Positions 57,069-64,000 of a stretch of 64,000 bases of DNA are shown here, in pieces. Both the position numbers and the translations under genes were made by a program. Each line of letters opens with the position of its first letter. The first letter of the stretch is position 1. Source of the DNA: Zanthoxylum bungeanum (lineage: Eukaryota; Streptophyta; Magnoliopsida; Sapindales; Rutaceae); assembly GCA_019454045.1 (NCBI GenBank), contig SKCR01017745.1, positions 62,001 to 126,000 of the forward strand, in the 5' to 3' direction. Under the pieces are notes generated by a model, which saw only the letters and a program-made list of their open reading frames with translations, did not search any database and had not been told where the DNA came from.

Positions 57069-59128
57069 TCAATCATCATTATCAGTTGATCCTTCAGCTC
57101 CGGTTCCGCTTGCACTTGTTGTTGCAGATGCATTATCGAACAAGTCTTCGAAATCATCGGGGGCATCTTCTTGTTGTCTCAGATCAGCTCGAGTCCAATC
57201 ATCCACACAAGCTGTTACTTCTAGAGTGCTTGGATGTAATGATGATCGTCTAGCTTCCAATATATTACCTCCCAAGCTGAAGGCTTCCTCAACCGCAACG
57301 GTGGAAATAGGTGCTGCCAATATCTCTTTAGCAATAATTGATAAAACATGATATATATTTTGATGTCGGTTCCACCATTCAAGGATTTTAAAATTTTTAC
57401 GAACTAAACTTTCAGTAGGAAACTCAAAATTTGTAGATAAATAATTATCTAATTCGGGGTTATTAATTGTCGTATCCCTAGCTTTTTTATTTCGTTGCAG
57501 TAACCAACGATCCCTTGCGCTAAGTCTTGTTTGAATTACCGGTTCGCTACTACTAGATTCACCTAATGTTCCTAAGTTATATCTTATAATATAATCATTA
57601 AATAACTCAATTAAATCATTTCTTAATCTCATTATTATTCTTGTAATATCAATTTCATTTAATATTCCTAAATAACCATAGTAAGCTTGTAAAGCACTAT
57701 TCAAACCTTCTAATTTAAATCTAGGATCAAAAACAGCAGCAATAAGATAAAGTAAATGAATTTCTCTAAAATAATTCAACCATTTTACCTTCATAGCAGT
57801 AATGGCTTCGAACAAAATAAAATCATTAGGATCGCTACTTTCAACATGTTCATCGAGAGTACCAATAATATTCAAACTTTCAAGAAGAAATAAATGTGTT
57901 GTAGGATAATAAACACCACTAAAAATTAAAGTAGCATCATTAAAAACTTTTAAAATATCTAAAAAAATTTCACAAATATCCCATTGACTAGGAAAAAGTG
58001 TGATATTTTGAACATGTTGACAAAAAAAACTATCTATTGCATCTTTGTATTGTAATGCTTGACATAAAAAAAAATAAGTTGAATTCCAACGTGTTGGAAC
58101 ATCTCTTGAAAATTTAATCGGTTTAATACCATTTATTTTACAAAACTTGGCCCATTCTCTCCTAACTTGAGAATATGACCAAATACAATTAAGTGCCGTC
58201 TTAATAGGATCAATGAAAGGTGATAATAATTTCAGACCATCTTGAACACATAAGTTAAGGATGTGACATGTGCAACGGTTATGAAAAAACCGACCCCCTA
58301 AATTTGGTTGACATATTTCTTTTAAATCATTAATGGATGCAGTATTTACAGATGCATTATCAAATCCAATTGTTAAAATTTTATATACTAAACCATATTC
58401 ATAAAAATTACCTTAATCATTCTATAAATATTTTGTGCAGTATGTTGGTCATCAAAAACTCTAAATGCAATAAGTCGTTTTTGCATGGTAAATGATGCAT
58501 CAATCCAATGACAAGTCACACCCATGTATGAGTGTGTTTGCCAATGGTCACTCCAAATATCAGAACATATAGAAATACGACCTTTAATCTCTTTAAATAT
58601 TTCATTTAAAATAATTTTACCATATTTGTATAATTTAAAAATATGATGTTTTGTTGTGTTTCGAGTCATTCTACATGCAACAGGATTTAAAGCATTATGC
58701 ACGTAATTAGTAAAATGAAGTTTTTCACCAAAGCTTAAAGAAAGATGTGCCATACAAGTTAATTTCGCAAATTCTTCTCTATTTTTTGCATCAGAATATT
58801 TAAATAAATCTACAGCACTCGTACCTCTACTAGATGATGCGTACCTGGCCATTTGAGTTTGCGTCGTATCATTTGCAAGTTCAACCATATGATGTTTTTC
58901 CAGGAGCTTTATCATATTGCCGTATCCACCGGAAAATTTGTAGGAAACCCCACAATGGTTGCAAACTGCTCTTGAAGTTTCATCGTCTTGGCGGTCTAAA
59001 TGAAAATGAATTTTGAAAACATCTGAGGAACGAGCCTTAACTTCTCTTCTATGTGATTGTGAACCGACACTAGGGCCGCTTTCTTGGGTTGGCATATTTG
59101 ACATTATGTTCTCAGATGAGCTTGCCAT
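57069..59128 (-). pseudogene. hAT transposase (BED finger, RNase H-like core, dimerisation), one frameshift
   Basis: Reading leftward from ATG at 59128, about 686 residues if uninterrupted, the size of RICESLEEPER-like plant hAT transposases. BED zinc finger: CNHCGVSYKF (residues 56-65) and EKHH (77-80); the usual first His may be replaced by Leu. Core: ICSDIWSDHWQTHSYMGVTC, then, after a one-base slip in a short T run near 58406-58410, FDNASVNTA and RFFHNRCTCHILNL, DVPTRWNSTY. C-terminal dimerisation: ISTVAVEEAFSLGGNILEAR. Everything after the slip is open to the stop at 57069, so this is a very young pseudogene. It would excise and reinsert the element in the nucleus. Confidence 0.9.
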
Positions 59129-59270
59129 TTTTTGTTTAAGAAATAAGTAAGAAGAATAAGAAAATTGACTAATTGAGATTGATAATAACTAATTGAGATT
59201 GAGAATAAGAGAATTGTAAGAATTGAGAGAGTTGAGAAATTGGTGTGTTGAAATAATGAAAAATGACCCA

Positions 59271-59278
59271 TATTTATA
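59271..59278 (-). promoter_or_regulatory. TATA box of the hAT transposase gene
   Basis: The minus strand reads TATAAATA within CTCTATAAATATGGG, about 145 bp upstream of the ATG at 59128. Confidence 0.6.
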
Positions 59279-59713
59279 GAGTTCTAGAATTTTTTTATAC
59301 CAAAAATGCCCCTAAATATAACCGTTTTATTACCGTTATTAGGGATATATAGGAATTAACTATTTAATTTTTTTTATGGCCGTTAAGGCCTTTTTTTTGG
59401 GTTTTAAGGGGCAGGGAGCAACGGCTTGCTCCCTGCCCCTTCCCCAATGGCTAATAGACGTTGGGGAAGGTAGGGTTTCTGTTGGAACCCTACGGTTCCA
59501 ATAGGAACCCTATGGTTCCAACCGGAACCGAAACGGTTCTGGTTGGAACCGTAAGGTTCCAGCTATTCTGACTGGTTCGCGTTGGGGTGGAACCTGAACC
59601 AAACCGGTCAATCAAGGTTCCGATTTCGGAACTGGAACCATCCGGTTCCAACTGATTCAGTTTCGATTCGGTTCCGGTTCCGAACCGGAACCGTGGCCGG
59701 GTCTAGAACCCCT

Positions 59714-60000
59714 AGAGTCGGATCGGTGTCCCGGATAGCGAAAATGGGTCTAACCCGTGAAAATTAAGTATGGGTGTAATTTTAAATTATTTAATGAAAT
59801 ACTATATTCCATTACTAGTGTATAGGAAAAAACCAGGACTGAATCGGAGTCCGGAAGCTTCAGAACGAGAGAAAACAAAATTACCCCGCGCTCGCACTGT
59901 GCGTCAGTCTTTAATTTTTTTATTTATTTCATTTCTTTCTCACATTCAGCTCACTTTCCAATGAGCTGAATGGATTAGGGTATTTTACCCTAATCTATTT
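59714..60000. other. Unclassified sequence right of hAT
   Basis: Continues the segment begun at 56718 (AGAGTCGGATCGGTGTCCCG). No gene. A short inverted GAGCTGAATGGATTAGGG/CCCTAATC-like region lies at 59960-59995. Confidence 0.4.
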
Positions 60001-62105
60001 CGTTTCTCCTTAAACACTTCAAAAACACTCAAAATTAATTTTTAACATCAAAACCAACATTAAAACATGTTATAGAATAAAAATCAAGTTTTTGAAAATA
60101 TCAATTATTTTAACAAAAACATAAATTTATTCTAAATACGCATTTGCGTAAATTTTGAATCCAATACACAAACCAAATTAGAATCTCAATAAGAAATGTC
60201 TTGTGAACAATTCTAGGTCGCCCAAAGATGGTCAAGTGATTCTAGAATGGTAGCCATAGCTCTAAGCTTTAATATAGAGTTCCAAACTCTAATTTTATGT
60301 TTTTGTCTAACATAAATATTTTGACCCAATTACAAGCATATAGTGTTTATACTTCCAAAGTATCCTAACATAATTTATTAGCCTTATTTCAACATTAAGT
60401 TATGTGATCATGCACCTAATACAAAAATGAACATAGCTTAGGAGAAGATCAAACATTACCTAGTAAGCTTGATGTAAGATCCAATCTACTTCTCCTTTGT
60501 TGAAATTGTTGGAGAACCTCCAAGGTGTGCAAACTTGACTTCAAGATCCAATCTTGTTTCCAATGACTCCAAGTTTCACTTCAAGGTCCAATCTTGATTT
60601 CTCCTAGATGAAATATTATAGAGACCTCACAAGCTTCTCTAAACACTTCTCTAACTTAGGCTAATCTCCATAAGAATTTGCTTGTATTTGTACTTCTAAT
60701 TAAAACCTTCATAAAGCTTGCCATTTACAGCAAAACTTGGACAATTTTTAATTAATAAAAGTTGTCATCAATTTTTAAGTGGGCTTAATCTAATTTTTCC
60801 AAATATGTATAATTAGGTGTGACTAATCTCCATTGTCTCCCACTTTGATTTAATCCAATTAAATCTAGCCCAAGGATTAGGAAATGGATTAGTTAAATGT
60901 TTGCAACCTTTATTTAATCCAATTAAACCAAGCCAAAACCATATATTATTACATACTTACAATTACCATAATATCCTCAAATGATAGAGATAATTATGAT
61001 TTTATAATTAAGCCATTGTGTAAATATTGAATTAATCCAATTAGGTCAAAGTAAATAATCAATGTTACCCAATAACACTTGATTATCATAGTTGATAATT
61101 ATAATATCAAATATTATCTTTTATAAAAAATAATCAGCTACCCAAGTACTCAACGAGTACACTTCATATTGGGACTCTATAAGTTCAGACGCGTTCGTCC
61201 TATAAGCCTAGCTAATATGTACGCAATTCGGCCACCTCCGAATTCACGAAGAACACGAACGACCTTTCTGAACTATACAAGTCGAGGTCATCACATATGT
61301 TTTACAATCCATCCATCGTAGGCTATCCGAGTTGTGCTTAGGAAATATAGAATACACCGTCAAGTTTCCAAGACGCACATCTCATGTCGACATGTCCACG
61401 ATTCTTTACGACTGATGCGATCCACCCTAGGTGATCGGCTCTGGCCAAAGTCTTTAAGAATCGTGACTTAACTCACATGGATACCTAAACCCCTTATGGT
61501 ACACATATGAGCCGACTGATCCTAACTTGCTTCGCACTTGATTACTGAGTGCATTGGTCCACACCCAACGAACATCTAGAGGCCAGACCATGAAATATTT
61601 CTGACATACATTACATCAAAATGTGGAGGATCTCACACAAAATCAATGTTATTCTATAGTCAAGGGATTACATATGCTACTCGACTCGAGGAGATTCCTA
61701 TTGACAGTGGTGTGTACTTCCAACTATTAGGAATCGCCTGTGAGTCATTCAGTATTCGCTTCAATGAGTACCCATATGTCTATACGAGTTTCCAAAACTC
61801 ATGGTACATCGGGTTAAACCATTGGAACTCCAATTCCAATATACGACATCTGCTAGTTTTCTAGGTTTTAGGAATTCGACCGTATTCCAAAACCAACGAC
61901 TAAAATTATTTACTTTAAGAATAGTTTACACCTAGTGTCAAAACTATTCTAAGGTCGATGTCATTCTTAGCATATCTATACATCAATATAATACACATAA
62001 TGATAGTACCATTAATAAGGTATGAAATGAAAAATGTAGTTATTTTATTAATAAATAATAAAATGTACAATTCGGATTGGCACTCCAAGCACCAACTCCA
62101 TCAAA
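60001..62105 (-). repeat. LTR and flank of the second Copia family, minus strand
   Basis: Lies directly downstream (minus sense) of the Copia RNase H, with AAGTGGGAG (62106-62114, minus) as the polypurine tract and the LTR beginning near TGATGGAGTTGGTGC. About 60180-60480 matches 55735-56100 in reverse complement. The left limit is unknown. Confidence 0.5.
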
Positions 62106-62114
62106 CTCCCACTT
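62106..62114 (-). promoter_or_regulatory. Polypurine tract, second Copia family
   Basis: The minus strand reads AAGTGGGAG just after the end of the pol remnant, the same form as the tract at 53699-53709. Confidence 0.55.
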
Positions 62115-62176
62115 GCTTAGTGCCAATCTGTATGGTAACGTAGTCCTATCTACTCCACATGTTTATCGAATAACTT

Positions 62177-64000
62177 AGGAGGTAAGATCTTTGTAAGCAG
62201 GTCTGTTATGTTGTCTTGTCCCTGAACCTTCAAGACCACTATGTCTTTTTGTTCAATAATCTCTCTAATTATGCGGTATTTCATTTCCACATGTTATACT
62301 TGGAATGCGCCCTCGGCTCCTTAGCCTGCGTGATGGCTCCATTATTATCACAGTATAATGGGATCGAATCCGCAATACTAGGCACAACGTCAAGTTCTGT
62401 GATAAAATTTCTAATCCAATCAACTTCTTTAGCAGCTTTTGAAGCCGCTATAAATTCCGCCTCAGTGGTGGAATCAGCTGTTGAGCCTTGCTTTGAACAA
62501 CGCCAACTAACAGCACCACCGTTAAGGGTAAATATGTATCCTGATGTAGATTTTCTATCATCTGGATCTCCTTGAAAGTCGGAGTCTGTATAACCCTTAA
62601 CTTGTAGCTCATTTTCTCCATATATCATAAACTTATCCTTGGTGACTTTAAGATATTTTAGAACATGTTTCACGGCTGTCCAATGATCATTACCTGGATC
62701 ACATTGATATCGACTGGTCACACTGACGCTAAAACTGATGTCAGGTCTAGTATATAACATAACGTACATTATGCTTCCAATACAAGAAGCATATGGCAAG
62801 TTAGACATTCTAACTCTCTCTTCCTCCGTTTGAGGTGCTATTTGCTTCGAAAGATGTATGCCATATCAGAAAGGTACATTTGCTGCCTTGCAGTTGGTAA
62901 AACTGTACCTTTCTAACATCTTATCTATGTGCGTCGATTGTGACAACCCTATAAGCATCCTGACTCTATCTCATTAGAGCCTTATACCTAGTATATAGGA
63001 AGCTTTACCCATATCTTTCATGGATAAGTTCTTGCAAAGGTAGACTTTCACACGTTGCATCATCCTTATATCATTTCCTATGATAAGGATCTCATCTACA
63101 TACAAGACAAGGAAAACTAACATGCTCCCACTAAATTTCTTATAAACACATGGTTCTTACTCGTTTTTTATGAATCCAAATAATCTAATTATCTCATCAA
63201 AACGACGATTCCAGCTTCGGGATCAAGTTTAAGTCCATAAATAGACTTTTGGAGCTTACAAACCAAGTTTGAAGTCTCACTGGATATGAAACCTTCTGGT
63301 TGTTCCATATAGATATCCTCTTCAAGGAATCCATTTAGGAAAGTGATTTTCACATCCATCTGTTATATCTCATAGTTGTGATATGCAGCAATGGCTAAAA
63401 GAATCCTAATGGATTTTAGCAAGACTACTGGTGAAAAGTTTCCTCATAGTCAATCCCAGGACGTTTAGTGTAACCTTTCGCTACCAGTCAGGCCTTAAAG
63501 GTTTCCACATTTCCATCGGGCCCTCGTTTCTCTTTGTAAACCCATTTACAACCAATAGGTTTAACTTATTCAGGAAGTTCAACTAAGTCCCAGACTTGAT
63601 TGGCTTGTATGGAATCCATTTTAGATTTCATGGCTTTCTGCCATTTTCCTGAATCGATATCCAATATCGCTTTTGTAAACGTAGTCAGATCTATTCCTTC
63701 AAGAGGAGAACATCAAGGCTCACATCAGATGTTAAAAATAGTCTCTCAGGAGGCCTTGATATTCTATTCGACTTATGTAGAACCTGTGTTGTAGATCATT
63801 CATCTAGTTAGATCTCTGGTTCCATCTCAGGTTCTTTAACGTTGGGATCAAACTTATCAAGTTTAATCTCTCTACAATTACCACTTTCTCTCAAAAATTA
63901 CTTTTCAAGAAAAGTTACAAAGTGAACAACAAATACATTTCGTTACTCGAAATCGTAGAATTGATATCCCATGAAATTATCAGGATATCCAACAAACCTA
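62177..64000 (-). pseudogene. Copia pol (RT and RNase H part), cut by the window edge
   Basis: Runs leftward from the window edge. RT pieces include FVGYPDNFMGYQF-like sequence at the edge and VLYVDE at about 63110, where VDE replaces the catalytic VDD. The RNase H frame 62808-62281 is open and clear: YASCIGSIMYVMLYTRPDIS, DHWTAVKHVLKYLKVTKDKF, YTDSDFQGDPDDRKSTSGYI, TTEAEFIAASKAAKEVDWIR and LYCDNNGAI. A frameshift near 62285 follows, then stops. The RT half has several stops. It belongs to the same family as the fragment at 56236-56717. Confidence 0.85.

Larger units (their letters stand above)
56742..59705 (-). mobile_element. hAT DNA transposon, nearly complete
   Basis: 2964 bp with an 8 bp target duplication GAACCCCT (56734-56741 and 59706-59713), the hAT size. 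Terminal inverted repeats are TAGACCTGGCC (left) and TAGACCCGGCC (right, reverse complement). Subterminal regions are dense in GGTTCCGGTTC/GAACCGGAACC motifs, typical transposase-binding-like repeats of this kind of hAT. It encodes one transposase on the minus strand. Confidence 0.92.

Noticed and set aside
58388..58416. A very short intron explaining the hAT transposase frame change
   Set aside because: The GT-AG interval would be only about 24 bp, below plant intron sizes. A one-base loss in a T run is simpler.

Overview
The window is a piece of a flowering-plant (eudicot-like) nuclear genome. It is AT-rich, has a spliceosomal intron, and is almost entirely filled with nested transposable elements. 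I find one convincing intact host gene, a two-exon RABA4-class Rab GTPase at 42453-43295 (+). No rRNA, tRNA, CRISPR or bacterial-type operon is visible. The species cannot be named from the sequence.

Layout. 1-2290: a broken gag-like gene of the 'putative gypsy-type transposase' kind (-) and a short LTR-like segment (+). 3274-7829: a foldback MITE split by an LTR element with two ~2.1 kb LTRs and only ~160 bp between them. 8846-9725: a MITE-like hairpin and a decayed Tat LTR fragment. 9796-13937: a solo Copia-like LTR with a second solo LTR (10992-13011) inside it. 14440-15120 and 38700-39000: a ~480 bp tandem unit that was the landing site of a large Ty3/Gypsy Tat-lineage complex.

The Tat complex (15121-38699, - strand) resolves into three self-nested insertions of one family, each with its own 5 bp target duplication. 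The outer element (LTRs 15121-17433 and 36286-38699, TSD GATGG) has lost nearly all of gag-pol. An inner element (LTRs 18990-21820 and 32591-35742, TSD ACAAG) sits in its leader and carries a complete but frameshifted gag-protease-RT-RNaseH-aRNaseH-integrase. A solo LTR (28962-31751, TSD ATGGC) sits in the inner leader and carries a captured piece of an SR34/SF2-type splicing-factor gene.

Right of the complex are a Pack-MULE-like element (39278-40592, 8/9 match in a 9 bp TSD), the RABA4 gene, a hAT-type MITE (43672-44179), and a full-length but coding-dead Copia element (45765-55689, TSD GAGAA). These are followed by remnants of another Copia family and a hAT transposon (56742-59705, TSD GAACCCCT) with a nearly intact transposase. 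The right edge (about 60000-64000) holds the LTR and the RT/RNase H end of the second Copia family on the minus strand.

Most promising for new biology: a ~60-codon open frame, antisense to the element, kept in all five Tat LTRs; the SR-gene fragment downstream of an LTR TATA box; the palindromic CGTTCGAACG arrays in the Tat LTRs; and the different tandem repeats in the 3' UTRs of the two Tat elements. All comparisons were by eye; no alignments or database searches were run.
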